NCBI GenBank assembly: GCA_021792455.1
Contig: JAJYUP010000018.1
Location: forward strand, 1-35,652
Length of the DNA: 35,652 bases
Direction of reading: 5' to 3'
From: Actinomycetes bacterium
Lineage (GTDB): Bacteria > Actinomycetota > Thermoleophilia > Solirubrobacterales > Solirubrobacteraceae
Positions 14,946 through 22,672 of this stretch are shown piece after piece. How positions within the stretch are numbered: position 1 is the first letter of the stretch; every line of letters starts with the position of its first letter. The position numbers and the translations under genes are program-made. The notes under the pieces are model-generated. The model had not been told where the DNA came from and did no database searches. It was given only the letters and a program-made list of their open reading frames with translations.

Positions 14946-16101
14946 GGTAGGTGTTGAAGAAGTCGACGGTGACGTGCTCGACGACTTCCAGCTGCGGCTC
15001 CTCATAGGTGTAGGGGGTGAGGTGGCTTGCGCCGATCAGTTCGAGCAGGTACTTCGGCGCAGGCGCGGCTGAGAAGTATTCGTTCGTTTCGCTTGGGCGG
15101 TTGATTTCATCGTCTGTGCCCTGGGTCGCGAGCAGCGGCGGGCCGCCTGAAGGGAAGGAGAAGGGGCTGAAGTAGGGGACGCCAAACGCTCCGGAGAGGA
15201 TTGCGGCGGCCTTCACGAGCGGGTCTCTGAACTGCGGGCTGTAGGCGACCTGCAGCGCTGTGTCGCCTCCGTCGGAGTGTCCTGAGACGGCGATCTCATC
15301 GGGCTCGATCAGATCTCTGAATGGGCTTTCAGGGTCGCTGTCCTGATTGACCATCCAGGAGATGAGGAACTTCATGTCCCCAGGCTCGTTGACGAGGTCG
15401 GCGCGGTCGGGGCCGCCGGGCGCATTCTCGTTCTCGCCGGGGAAGATCGGTGCGGCGACGACGTAGCCTTCTCTCGTCCAGAAGTCGAGCAGGCGCGCGT
15501 AGTAGGCGGGGGTGAGTGCGAAACCGTGACCGAAGATGATGAGCGGGAACGGACCGGACGCGACTGCTGGGGCCGCGTTGGGGTGTTCGCCGGTGCCTGC
15601 GGCGCCAAGCGCTGGATAGCGGATTTCCGTTTCGAGCACGCGCGGCGAGATCACGCCCTCGTTCGTCTGAACGCTGCGCGAGGTCTCGACGAGGCGCACC
15701 GTCCTCGTGCCGACGGCGAATGGGGGTCCAGGAGGTCGTCTCGCGGTCGTGTGCGTGCGCGCATGCGTCGTGCTGGCACTCGTCGTGCTCGTGCTCGTGC
15801 TCGCGCTGCTGCTTCGGCTTCGGCTGCTCGTACGGCTCGTTCCTTCGCGCTCGCCTGAGCGGGGCGATCCGCCGCGGTGCGCGTCGATCCTGCCCGATGG
15901 ATGGGAGGGGCGGAGGGCGAGCAGGAAAACGAGTGCAGCGGCGGCGCACAGGCCCAAGAGCAGCGTCGCCGATGCGGTGCGCCGTCGTCTGCGCAGCCGG
16001 CGGCGGCGGCGCTCCCGCTCTCGTGCTCGTTCGTAGTCCCGCCGCCGCTGTGCGCGGTCAGGGCGAGGTGGGCGGCTGCTTGGTGGGGTTGGGGAAGGCA
16101 A
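14863..16101 (-). CDS. Secreted or membrane-anchored alpha/beta hydrolase
   Basis: 412 residues. Seen: a very Arg-rich N-terminus, then one hydrophobic segment (ATLLLGLCAAAALVFLLAL, about residues 45-63) acting as signal anchor. A Ser/Thr/Arg-rich linker follows (about 65-120), and then the hydrolase domain. The oxyanion strand reads PLIIFGHGFAL, the nucleophile elbow is AVSGHSDGG (Ser), an acid is in ATQGTDDEIN, and the likely catalytic His is in IGASHLTPYTY. The fold resembles the dienelactone hydrolase/PAF-acetylhydrolase/polyester-hydrolase group. The substrate is unknown. It presumably acts outside the membrane. The 3' end overlaps the methyltransferase gene antisense by 83 bases. Confidence 0.85.
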   Translation of the reverse strand: MPSPTPPSSRPPRPDRAQRRRDYERARERERRRRRLRRRRRTASATLLLGLCAAAALVFLLALRPSHPSGRIDAHRGGSPRSGEREGTSRTSSRSRSSSASTSTSTTSASTTHARTHTTARRPPGPPFAVGTRTVRLVETSRSVQTNEGVISPRVLETEIRYPALGAAGTGEHPNAAPAVASGPFPLIIFGHGFALTPAYYARLLDFWTREGYVVAAPIFPGENENAPGGPDRADLVNEPGDMKFLISWMVNQDSDPESPFRDLIEPDEIAVSGHSDGGDTALQVAYSPQFRDPLVKAAAILSGAFGVPYFSPFSFPSGGPPLLATQGTDDEINRPSETNEYFSAAPAPKYLLELIGASHLTPYTYEEPQLEVVEHVTVDFFNTYLKHEQGALHQMEEAGSLQGVANMQADP

Positions 16102-16185
16102 CGCGGGGAGGGGCGAGGCGGCTCGCAGTCAGCGGCGGCGGGAGGCCTGAGCGCTGAATGCTAAGGGGTCGCCGTCGCGAGAATT

Positions 16186-16257
16186 CCAGTCGTCTCCCCG
16201 CTGCTCCCGCCAGTCGTCTCCCCGCTGCTCCCGCCAGTCGTCTCCCCGTTGCTGCCG
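16186..16257. repeat. 24-bp intergenic tandem repeat
   Basis: Three units (16186-16209, 16210-16233, 16234-16257, the last with two changes) starting ccagtcgtctccccgctgct. They lie upstream of the hydrolase gene in the 308-base gap 16102-16409. The rest of that gap holds the terminator hairpin of the SDR gene and a small GGGCGA/TCGCCC stem; I see no gene in it. Confidence 0.9.
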
Positions 16258-16366
16258 CGAGCCCGCCGCGGCTCTCGCTCCTGCCCTGAATCAGGCGGGC
16301 GTCGGGCGAGCTTCGCCCTCCACGCTGCGCGCCGCGCCTGGCGACGGCGCGGCTCCTGATGCGCCC

Positions 16367-16397
16367 CCGGCGCAGGGCCACCTTCGCCCTGCGCCGG
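16367..16397 (-). terminator. Strong hairpin after the SDR gene
   Basis: Perfect 12-bp stem CCGGCGCAGGGC / GCCCTGCGCCGG with a 7-base loop, 12 bases beyond the SDR stop codon on the minus strand. No U-tract, but position and stability fit a transcription terminator. Confidence 0.7.
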
Positions 16398-16409
16398 TGC
16401 GGAGGGATC

Positions 16410-17237
16410 TCAGCCGCTCATGCCGCCGAACATCCCCCCTGAGATGTGGAGCACCTGGCCATGCACATAGTTGCTCCAAGGGGAGCAGAGGAAGAACACG
16501 CCGCCGGCGGCCTCCTCAGGCGTGCCCGCACGTCCGAGCGGGATCAGCATCGGCGCTGCCTGCCGCAGACCCTCAGGGATCCCGAGCTGGACCTTTTCGC
16601 CGTGGATCTCCATCGCGTTCCCCTCCACCTTCGGCTGGGTGAGCCTCGTGTCGATCATCCCGAATGCGACGGCGTTCACGTTCACCTTGAACTGGCCCCA
16701 CTCCTTCGCGAGCGTCTTCGTCAACCCAACGACGCCAGCCTTCCCAGCCGAATAGTTCGCCTGACCAGCGTTGCCGAGGGTGCCGGAGGTGGAGGAGACG
16801 TTCACGACCTTGCGGAACACCTCCCTGCCTTCCTCTCGCTCCTTCTTCGCGGGCTCCCTCAGATGCGGAGCGGCTGCCCTTATCACTCTGAAGGGCACGA
16901 CTGTGTGGATGTCGAGCATCGCCTGGAACTGCTCGTCTGACATCTTGTGGATCGGGGCATCGATCGTGTAGCCGGCGTTGTTGACGATGATGTCGATCTT
17001 GCCGAACGCTTCGATCGCCCTCTCCACGAGCTTTGCAGGTGCGTCTGTCTTCGTCAGGTCCCCAGCGAAGACGGCAGTCTGCCCGTCGATCTCCTTCGCC
17101 GTCTGCTCAGCGACATCGGCGTCGAGGTCGTTGATGAGGACCTGCGCGCCCTGTGAGGCGAGCAGCTGCGCCGTCGCCCGACCTATGCCGCGTGCCGAGC
17201 CGGTGACGATCGCGGACTTTCCGTCTAGTGCTCCCAT
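16410..17237 (-). CDS. Short-chain dehydrogenase/reductase, FabG-like 3-oxoacyl reductase
   Basis: 275 residues from ATG 17237. NAD(P)H-dependent reductase of a 3-oxoacyl thioester or similar ketone. Seen: the Rossmann motif TGSARGIGRA, the NNAG motif in IIVNNAGYTID, and the catalytic Ser-Tyr-Lys set in NVSSTSGTLGNAGQANYSAG followed by K. NVNAVAFGMIDT and the C-terminal ISGGMFGG match the FabG/HSD17B8-type. A TTG at 17243, two codons upstream, has GAGGAG five bases before it, while ATG 17237 has it eleven bases before; either could be used. The gene is followed by a strong hairpin and appears monocistronic. Confidence 0.92.
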   Translation of the reverse strand: MGALDGKSAIVTGSARGIGRATAQLLASQGAQVLINDLDADVAEQTAKEIDGQTAVFAGDLTKTDAPAKLVERAIEAFGKIDIIVNNAGYTIDAPIHKMSDEQFQAMLDIHTVVPFRVIRAAAPHLREPAKKEREEGREVFRKVVNVSSTSGTLGNAGQANYSAGKAGVVGLTKTLAKEWGQFKVNVNAVAFGMIDTRLTQPKVEGNAMEIHGEKVQLGIPEGLRQAAPMLIPLGRAGTPEEAAGGVFFLCSPWSNYVHGQVLHISGGMFGGMSG

Positions 17238-17330
17238 TGGCAATTCTTCTCCTCGCGTAGTGGGTTTTCGCTGCCGGAGCGTAGTGTCTCACGGCCGCTC
17301 GCGTCTCGATCGGCCTGAGAGCATGCCCTC

Positions 17331-17468
17331 CTCGCGTGGGGGGATCTCGTGGCGCCCACTTCTGCATCGGGCACGAAAGGGCCTGCCTTCCCCGCGCGGG
17401 GGGATCTCGTGGCGCCCACTTCTGCATCGGGCACGAAAGGGCCTGCCTTCCCCGCGCGGGGGATCTGG
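17331..17468. repeat. 60-bp tandem repeat with an internal CCCGCGCGGG palindrome
   Basis: Two perfect 60-bp units (17341-17400 and 17401-17460) with diverged partial copies on each side. Each unit carries the self-complementary CCCGCGCGGG. They fill much of the gap upstream of the SDR gene and downstream of the CAP-domain gene, both on the minus strand. Confidence 0.92.
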
Positions 17469-17491
17469 TCTGCCCGCTGCTCGCGTGTGAC

Positions 17492-18331
17492 TCAGCCTGC
17501 GATGATCACGCCGAAGTCCTCCGTGTAGGTCGCACCAGGCCGACCTTCCCCAAGGCTCCCAGGCACGCCCGCCTGCACGCCGATCCCAGTCGCCTCGAAC
17601 TCCGCGTCCAAGATGTTCGCGCGGTGTGGCGGCGAGCTCATCCAGGCCGCTACGATCGCCTGTGGGCTCGCAAACCTGCCCGTGCCCCAGGCGATGTTCT
17701 CGCCGATCGAGTAGCCGACGGAGCCGCTTCGAATCCAGCCCGCTTCCCTCAGCCTGTCGGCGGGGGTCTGCCCGCCTGGGCCATAGTGCCCGAAGAACCC
17801 CTCTGCGATCATGTTCTTCGTGTGAGCTTCAGCGGCTGCAGCGAGCCGTGCGTCTTGCCTCAGTGGTCGCTCGCCTCGCAGCGCCCGTTCCCGATTGATG
17901 AGACACAGAGTCGCGGCGCGCACGAGCGCGAGGTTGTGAGCGGAGGGCATCAGGTTCGCGTCAGGGCATGGGGAGGCGCTGCGGGCGGCCACCTTCTCTC
18001 TGATCCTCGAGGGTGCCGCTCTGATGCGACGGCGCCGTTGCTGCGCTCTCTCGCGCCGCGTTCGCCGCTGCCTCCGAAGGCGCCGGCTCTCGCGAGGCGC
18101 CGACCTGCGCCGAACCGCAGGGGGATGAGATGCGCGGGACCGCGCGCTGCGGAGGCGTTCGAGGTCGGCCGAGAGCTGGGGCAGCCTGCCGCCCCCGCCC
18201 GCCCGCCTCAGGGCTTGTGCTGCCTGGGCGCTCGCGCCTGCAGGGAGCATCGCCGTCGGGCCCGCTGCGAGCAGGGCGCTCGCGACGAGCGCGACCGCCG
18301 ATGCGCTGCGCACTGCAGCTGTGCCTCTCAT
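17492..18331 (-). CDS. Secreted CAP-domain (SCP/PR-1-like) protein
   Basis: 279 residues. Seen: an N-terminal signal peptide (SAVALVASALLAAG, processing likely after a nearby ASA), an Arg-rich linker (about 40-120), and a C-terminal CAP domain (about 130-279). Domain marks are LCLINRERALRGERPL, HTKNMIAEGFFGHYGPGG, GYSIGENIAWG, IVAAWMSSPPHRANIL and YTEDFGVI. The paired His and Glu residues of the CAP cavity are present. Bacterial CAP proteins are extracellular, with mostly unknown roles; a few bind lipids or act in sporulation and the cell envelope. The basic linker could hold it to acidic wall polymers (inference). Divergent from the dCTP deaminase gene across a repeat-filled region. Confidence 0.88.
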   Translation of the reverse strand: MRGTAAVRSASAVALVASALLAAGPTAMLPAGASAQAAQALRRAGGGGRLPQLSADLERLRSARSRASHPPAVRRRSAPRESRRLRRQRRTRRERAQQRRRRIRAAPSRIREKVAARSASPCPDANLMPSAHNLALVRAATLCLINRERALRGERPLRQDARLAAAAEAHTKNMIAEGFFGHYGPGGQTPADRLREAGWIRSGSVGYSIGENIAWGTGRFASPQAIVAAWMSSPPHRANILDAEFEATGIGVQAGVPGSLGEGRPGATYTEDFGVIIAG

Positions 18332-18388
18332 GGGAGGCGCATCGGCTGTGAAGCCAGGTTCGTTCAGTGTTCATCACTCGAGCTGGAC

Positions 18389-18520
18389 GCCTCGACGGCT
18401 CGGCTCCAACGCCTCGACGGCTCGGCTCCAACGCCTCGACGGCTCGGCTCCAACGCCTCGACGGCTCGGCTCCAACGCCTCGACGGCTCGGCTCCAACGC
18501 CTCGACGGCTCGCCTCCAGG
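18389..18520. repeat. 22-bp tandem repeat, six units, upstream of dCTP deaminase
   Basis: Five perfect copies of a 22-bp unit beginning gcctcgacggctcggctcca, at 18389, 18411, 18433, 18455 and 18477, followed by a degenerate sixth (18499-18520). They are contiguous without spacers and lie between the divergent CAP gene (start 18331) and the deaminase gene (start 18580). Confidence 0.95.
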
Positions 18521-18563
18521 CCTCCGCGTGGCGCCTTCACGTCCCGACCGTTTCGAGCGCGCG

Positions 18564-18569
18564 TAGAAT
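18564..18569 (+). promoter_or_regulatory. Possible -10 element of the dCTP deaminase gene
   Basis: TAGAAT (five of six matches to TATAAT) ends 10 bases before ATG 18580, which would give a nearly leaderless transcript. No convincing -35 hexamer is present at normal spacing. Confidence 0.35.
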
Positions 18570-18579
18570 CATGTGTTGA

Positions 18580-19767
18580 ATGGACGGGCAGGCAATGGGG
18601 ATCGGCGGGCAGGTCGAGGGATCCCCTCTTGGTGGCCTGGCAGGTGTGCTGCCCTCCCAGGCGCTGAGGGAAGCGGTGCAGCTCGAGTGGGTGAGCGCCG
18701 GCGAGCTGCGGATTCCGAGCGCGTCCGTTCAGCCTGCAAGCCTCGATCTGCGTCTCGGCGAGCACGCCTGGGCGCTCCGATGCAGCTTCCTTCCAGACAA
18801 CCGCTCGACGGTGGAGGAAAAGCTTCAGGACATCGCCTTCGACAGGATCGACCTGCGCGACGGCGCGACCCTGGAGCGCGACAGGCCATACCTCGTCCCG
18901 CTCGTCGAGGAGCTTCGCCTGCCGGAGCACGTGCGCGCGAGAGCGAATCCGAAGAGCTCTACAGGCCGGCTCGACGTGTTCACGAGGGTGATCACCGACC
19001 GCAGCCATCGCTTCGACGAGATCGCGCCCGGCTATGAGGGCAAGCTCTACCTCGAGGTGCTGCCCCGCTCCTTTGCGATCCGCGTGAAGGCTCGGATCGC
19101 GCTGAACCAGGTTCGGCTGATCTGCGGGCAGGCGCGCCTCAGCGACGCGGACCTGCTCGCCGCTCACGAGCGCTCGCCCCTGCTCCACCTCGACTCTTCT
19201 CCGCTGCAGGCGAGCGAGCTGTCGCTTGCGAGCGGACTGTTCCTCAGCCTCGGGATCTCGAGCAGGCCGGAGGACATCGTCGGCTACAGGGCGAAGCGCA
19301 ACAGCCTGCCCGTCGATCTGACGAGCAGCGCCTCCCTGAAGTGGCGGGACTACTGGGAGCCTGTGCATCCTGAGCGCGGCGGCAAGATCGTGCTCGAACC
19401 GGAGGTCTTCTATCTGCTGCTCTCAGCGGAGGGCGTGAGCATCCCGCCCCCATACGCGGCGGAGATGCTCGCCTACGATCCGACTGCGGGCGAGTTGAGG
19501 ACGCACTATGCGGGGTTCTTCGACCCAGGGTTCGGCTACTCGCCGACCGGCGAAGGCGCTGGCAGCCGTGCGGCGCTCGAGGTTCGCGCGAGGGATGTCC
19601 CGTTCATGGTCGAGCATCGCCAGCCGGTGTGCAGGCTCGCGTTCGAGCGGATGGCGCAGGTGCCTGACCTGCTCTACGGCGAGCAGCTGCGCTCGAACTA
19701 TCAGGGCCAGCAGACGATGCTGAGCAAGCACTTCGTGACGCGAGCATCGGCGACAGTCGAGCGCTGA
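18580..19767 (+). CDS. dcd: 2'-deoxycytidine 5'-triphosphate deaminase, long (PF06559-type) form
   Basis: Deaminates dCTP to dUTP for thymidylate synthesis. 395 residues, about twice the usual Dcd; this long family is built of two trimeric dUTPase-like halves. Seen: GVLPSQALREAVQ near the start, SVQPASLDLRLGE, the active-site segment ANPKSSTGRLDVFTRVITD (SSxxR), GYEGKLYLEVLPRSF and ALNQVRLI in the first half. In the second half, YAGFFDPGFGY, VPFMVEHRQPVCRLAFERM and a terminal YQGQQTMLSKHFV mirror the same fold. ATG 18580 or in-frame ATG 18595 could be the start; homology begins after both. It is followed by a hairpin and is probably a single-gene transcript. Confidence 0.9.
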   Translation: MDGQAMGIGGQVEGSPLGGLAGVLPSQALREAVQLEWVSAGELRIPSASVQPASLDLRLGEHAWALRCSFLPDNRSTVEEKLQDIAFDRIDLRDGATLERDRPYLVPLVEELRLPEHVRARANPKSSTGRLDVFTRVITDRSHRFDEIAPGYEGKLYLEVLPRSFAIRVKARIALNQVRLICGQARLSDADLLAAHERSPLLHLDSSPLQASELSLASGLFLSLGISSRPEDIVGYRAKRNSLPVDLTSSASLKWRDYWEPVHPERGGKIVLEPEVFYLLLSAEGVSIPPPYAAEMLAYDPTAGELRTHYAGFFDPGFGYSPTGEGAGSRAALEVRARDVPFMVEHRQPVCRLAFERMAQVPDLLYGEQLRSNYQGQQTMLSKHFVTRASATVER

Positions 19768-19821
19768 GGTCAGGTCGAGCCCTCTGCGGGGAAGGCCTCC
19801 ATCTCGCGGAGAGTCCCACCA

Positions 19822-19842
19822 GCCGGCCTCTCTGAGGCCGGC
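19822..19842 (+). terminator. Hairpin after the dCTP deaminase gene
   Basis: Perfect 9-bp stem GCCGGCCTC / GAGGCCGGC with a 3-base loop, 54 bases past the stop codon. No T-run. Confidence 0.6.
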
Positions 19843-20090
19843 GTGCAGACGGCGAGAGCCGTGGAGCATACGAGCAGTCCGCCTGCAGAGCCAAGCCTGC
19901 GAGAGTCCCAGCGGCAGGCAGCAGACGGCGTGCGGCATGCGATGAGCGGTCCTCTGCTCGGCGATCCGGCGTGCCGCGCTCACGTTCTCGCCTCCTTCAC
20001 GAAGGCGACCCCGGATCGCCTGAGGAGATCAGGCGCGAGGCACCTCAGGCCCTTGCGCTCGCCATGCTGCCCGCGACGAAGTCGTTGGCA

Positions 20091-20110
20091 GATCTCCATG
20101 AAACCGCAAT
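20091..20110 (+). repeat. 20-bp direct repeat, copy 1
   Basis: gatctccatgaaaccgcaat; differs by one base from copy 2 at 22610-22629 in the same orientation. The pair brackets the small secreted protein, response regulator and kinase genes. Confidence 0.8.
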
Positions 20111-20188
20111 AGACGCGATCTAGCATCGGCTTCGCAGTGCGATGAGTTGCCAAGCAGAAGAGCAACCCGAAAGGAATGGAGTCGAGCA

Positions 20189-20638
20189 GTGACATCTGAA
20201 CTCAGACGGGCGGGCGTCCTTGCCCTGCTGGCAGGCGTGATCGCGTGTTCGCTGCCGGCTGTGAGCGCCGCTGGGCTGGCGCGCGGCGGTGCGGCGAAGA
20301 ACGACAGATCCACGGCTCGCTGTCCGCAACGGGCGAAGCATGCCCTTTCCCTGCCAGGCGACGCAGTGGCGAAGGCCGCCGAAGCCGCGCTCGCGGAAGC
20401 ACCCGCGAAGTTCAAGGCGATCAACACGAGAGGCGCAACGATCGTCACCTCCGAGCTTGGCGAAATCGACGGCGCCTACGTCGCGCACCAGTGTGGTGAG
20501 GCGGCGCAGAAGAAGACGGTGGTCGTTCAGTTGCGCTTCCCGAAGATGCTGCCCAGCGCAAGCCTCTCCGAGGGCATCGTCTTCGTCTCACGCTTCCAGG
20601 ATGGCTACCACGTCTGGGAGGTCTCGCCGATCGCCTAG
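20189..20638 (+). CDS. Small secreted protein of unknown function
   Basis: 149 residues from GTG 20189, chosen because GGAG lies seven bases upstream and the signal peptide begins right after it. Seen: signal peptide (ELRRAGVLALLAGVIACSLP, cleavage likely near AVSAAG). The mature part of about 120 residues has two cysteines (ARCPQR, HQCGEAA) that could pair. It has a central helix KAAEAALAEAPAKF, and strands including TIVTSELGEIDGAYVAHQC and TVVVQLRFPKML. I recognise no family. It lies just upstream of the response regulator and kinase genes and could be a ligand or target of that system (inference). Confidence 0.8.
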   Translation: MTSELRRAGVLALLAGVIACSLPAVSAAGLARGGAAKNDRSTARCPQRAKHALSLPGDAVAKAAEAALAEAPAKFKAINTRGATIVTSELGEIDGAYVAHQCGEAAQKKTVVVQLRFPKMLPSASLSEGIVFVSRFQDGYHVWEVSPIA

Positions 20639-20759
20639 GGCGCATCCTCCCAGCGGCTTCGATCGGGCAGCAGCCGATGGGCGGGTGACGGCGCGGTGTG
20701 GAAGGCTCATGCGCGCGTCGCCGCGGACGGCATCACGGTGGCGCGAGAATGGTTCTGTG

Positions 20760-21431
20760 ATGCCTGGGACGCGGGTGCTGTTGGTGGAGGACGACGCGGT
20801 GATCCGTCGTGCGACCGAGCTTGCACTGCGGCGGGAGCGATTCGCGGTGTCGGTCGCCTGCGATGGCCTCGAGGGGCTTGCCGCGTTTGAGTCTGGCAGA
20901 CCGGAGGTTGTGGTCCTGGACGTGATGCTTCCCGGCCTCGACGGAGTGAGCGTGTGCCGACTGCTGCGGGCTGAGAGCGAGGTGCCGGTGGTGATGCTCT
21001 CCGCGCGCGGCGACCCCGTTGACGTCGTGCGCGGACTGGAGGCCGGTGCTGATGACTACTTGAGCAAGCCGTTTGAGGTCGCCGTGCTGGTCGCACGACT
21101 GCGAGCGGTGCTGCGTCGCGCATCCAGCGCACGCAGCGGCAGCTCGACACTTCAGTCAGGGCATCTCAGCGTCGATCTCGATGGCGCGGAGGTGCGCGCC
21201 GATGGAGAGGTGGTGGCGCTGACGCCGACCGAGTATCGCCTGCTTGTCGATCTGCTCGAGCACGCCGGTCGCGTGCGCAGCAGGGAGGCGCTGTTGCAGT
21301 CGGTGTGGGGCTACGACTGGACGGGCGATCCACGTCTGGTCGATGTGCATGTCCAGCGGCTGAGGGCGAAGATCGGCCGCGAGAGCATCGAGACGGTGCG
21401 TGGCATGGGGTACAAGGCGGTGCGTGCGTGA
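20760..21431 (+). CDS. OmpR/PhoB-family response regulator
   Basis: 223 residues. Seen: receiver domain with acidic pair Asp11/Asp12 (VLLVEDDAV), phospho-acceptor Asp54 (VVVLDVMLPGLDG), Ser81 and Lys103 (DDYLSKPFE). The C-terminal winged helix carries LTPTEYRLLVDLLEHAGRVR, LLQSVWGYDW and VDVHVQRLRAKIG, with ETVRGMGYKA at the end. All catalytic residues are present. ATG 20760 (or the GTG just before it) starts the domain directly. Its TGA overlaps the kinase GTG (21428) by 3 bases of a GTGA. It forms a response regulator-kinase-lipoprotein operon of the MtrA-MtrB-LpqB/CseB-CseC layout. Confidence 0.94.
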   Translation: MPGTRVLLVEDDAVIRRATELALRRERFAVSVACDGLEGLAAFESGRPEVVVLDVMLPGLDGVSVCRLLRAESEVPVVMLSARGDPVDVVRGLEAGADDYLSKPFEVAVLVARLRAVLRRASSARSGSSTLQSGHLSVDLDGAEVRADGEVVALTPTEYRLLVDLLEHAGRVRSREALLQSVWGYDWTGDPRLVDVHVQRLRAKIGRESIETVRGMGYKAVRA

Positions 21432-22672
21432 GCCTTCGTTGGCAGATCTCGCTGGCATTCGCGATCGGCGCCGGTGCGATGGCGGCGATTTTCGGCGTGC
21501 TCGTCTACGAGCGCACCGCTGCCGACCGCGCCGCACATGCGCGTGCGCTGGAGAGCCAGCGCGCACAGATCGCAGCATCGCTGTTCGCCTCGACGGGGAG
21601 GCTCGCGCTCGGGGCGAGCGTCAACGATCCAAGCGCCCCGGCAGCGTTGCGCCGCGCCGTGGACGATGGGCAGGTCGCGAGCTTCCTGCGCACGAGAGAT
21701 CCGGCGGTCGTCTGGGCGGCAGCGCCCTTGAAAGGTGGCATCGGCGGGATCTTCGTCAACACCTCCTTCGCGGGCGAAGAGCAGGCGCTGGCGGCGTTGC
21801 GAAGAGTGCTCCTGGAGATCGGTCTGCTCTCGACGCTCGTGATCGCGGCCGGTGGATCGATGTTTGCCCGGCGCCTGTCGACACGCCTGCGCCGCGCGGC
21901 GATCGTCGCAGGGCGGATCGGTGAGCAGGACCCTGCCGCGCGTATCGGGATGCACGGTCGCGACGAGGTTGCGGCGCTCGCCAACACGGTGGACCGTATG
22001 GCCGACTCCCTTCAGCAGCGGGTCGAGCGCGAGCGGCGCTTCGCCGCCGACGTGGCGCACGAGCTGCGAACGCCAGTGACCGGGCTGCTCGCCGCAAGCG
22101 CACTGCTCGAGGATGGAGAGGCCGCAGGCATGGTGCGCGACCGCGCCAGACGGCTCGCGCGCCTCGTCGAGGATCTGCTCGAGATCTCGCGCCTGGAGGC
22201 CGGCGCGGAAAGCTCACAGCTGCGCACAGTCGACCTCGCAGCGCTCGCCCGCAGCGTCTGCGCCGATCATCCGGTGAGCATCGCGGGACCGGGAGGGCAG
22301 GCGCTCAGCGACCCCCGCCGGCTTGCGCGCATCATCTCCAATCTCGTCGACAACTCCTGTACCCACGGCAGGCCGCCGGTCATAGTCGAGATCGCAGACC
22401 GCAGCGTGCGGGTGAGCGACAGCGGCCCCGGCTTCTCGAAGGAGATGCTGGCGCATGGCACCGAGCGCTTCGCCTCGGCCTCCAGCGCGCGCTCCGCCGG
22501 GACGGGCCTCGGGCTTGCGATTGCCGCCGCCCAGGCTGGCGTGATCGGCGCGAAGCTCACCCTCGCAAACAACGCCTGCGGCGGCGCGGTCGTCACGATT
22601 TCATTGCCCGATCTCCATAAAACCGCAATGTCCGAGCCCTGGCCTCCCGAACAATGCTCTCCCGCCTGCTGA
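21428..22672 (+). CDS. Membrane sensor histidine kinase, partner of the adjacent response regulator
   Basis: 414 residues from GTG 21428. Seen: membrane segment 1 (about 6-26), an extracytoplasmic sensor of roughly 100 residues, membrane segment 2 (about 125-147), and a HAMP linker (about 148-200). The H-box is FAADVAHELRTPV with His211. The ATPase domain has N-box NLVDNSCTHG, G1 box VSDSGPGF and G2 box GTGLGLAIAAAQ, all intact. After the last strand (AVVTISLPDL) there is an 18-residue unrelated tail encoded by the 20-bp repeat at 22610-22629, so the natural C-terminus may have been altered. It overlaps the lipoprotein gene by 19 bases. Confidence 0.93.
   Translation: MSLRWQISLAFAIGAGAMAAIFGVLVYERTAADRAAHARALESQRAQIAASLFASTGRLALGASVNDPSAPAALRRAVDDGQVASFLRTRDPAVVWAAAPLKGGIGGIFVNTSFAGEEQALAALRRVLLEIGLLSTLVIAAGGSMFARRLSTRLRRAAIVAGRIGEQDPAARIGMHGRDEVAALANTVDRMADSLQQRVERERRFAADVAHELRTPVTGLLAASALLEDGEAAGMVRDRARRLARLVEDLLEISRLEAGAESSQLRTVDLAALARSVCADHPVSIAGPGGQALSDPRRLARIISNLVDNSCTHGRPPVIVEIADRSVRVSDSGPGFSKEMLAHGTERFASASSARSAGTGLGLAIAAAQAGVIGAKLTLANNACGGAVVTISLPDLHKTAMSEPWPPEQCSPAC
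22610..22629 (+). repeat. 20-bp direct repeat, copy 2
   Basis: gatctccataaaaccgcaat, one mismatch to copy 1 at 20091-20110, same orientation. It lies at the very 3' end of the kinase gene, just after the last conserved strand. Confidence 0.8.

Larger units (their letters stand above)
19768..20188. other. Gene-free interval
   Basis: About 420 bases without a convincing gene on either strand. It holds the perfect hairpin after the deaminase gene, two GAGAGTCCCA(C/G)C-like short repeats near 19811 and 19895, and one copy of a 20-bp element (20091-20110) that recurs at 22610-22629. The small ORFs here have no recognisable features. Confidence 0.6.

Noticed and set aside
18389-18520. CRISPR array
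   Set aside because: Units are directly contiguous, with no unique spacers, and no cas genes are near.
19811-20110. Known riboswitch in the gene-free interval
   Set aside because: No match by eye to cobalamin, TPP, glycine, c-di-AMP or other consensus cores, and the downstream gene is a secreted protein of unknown role.
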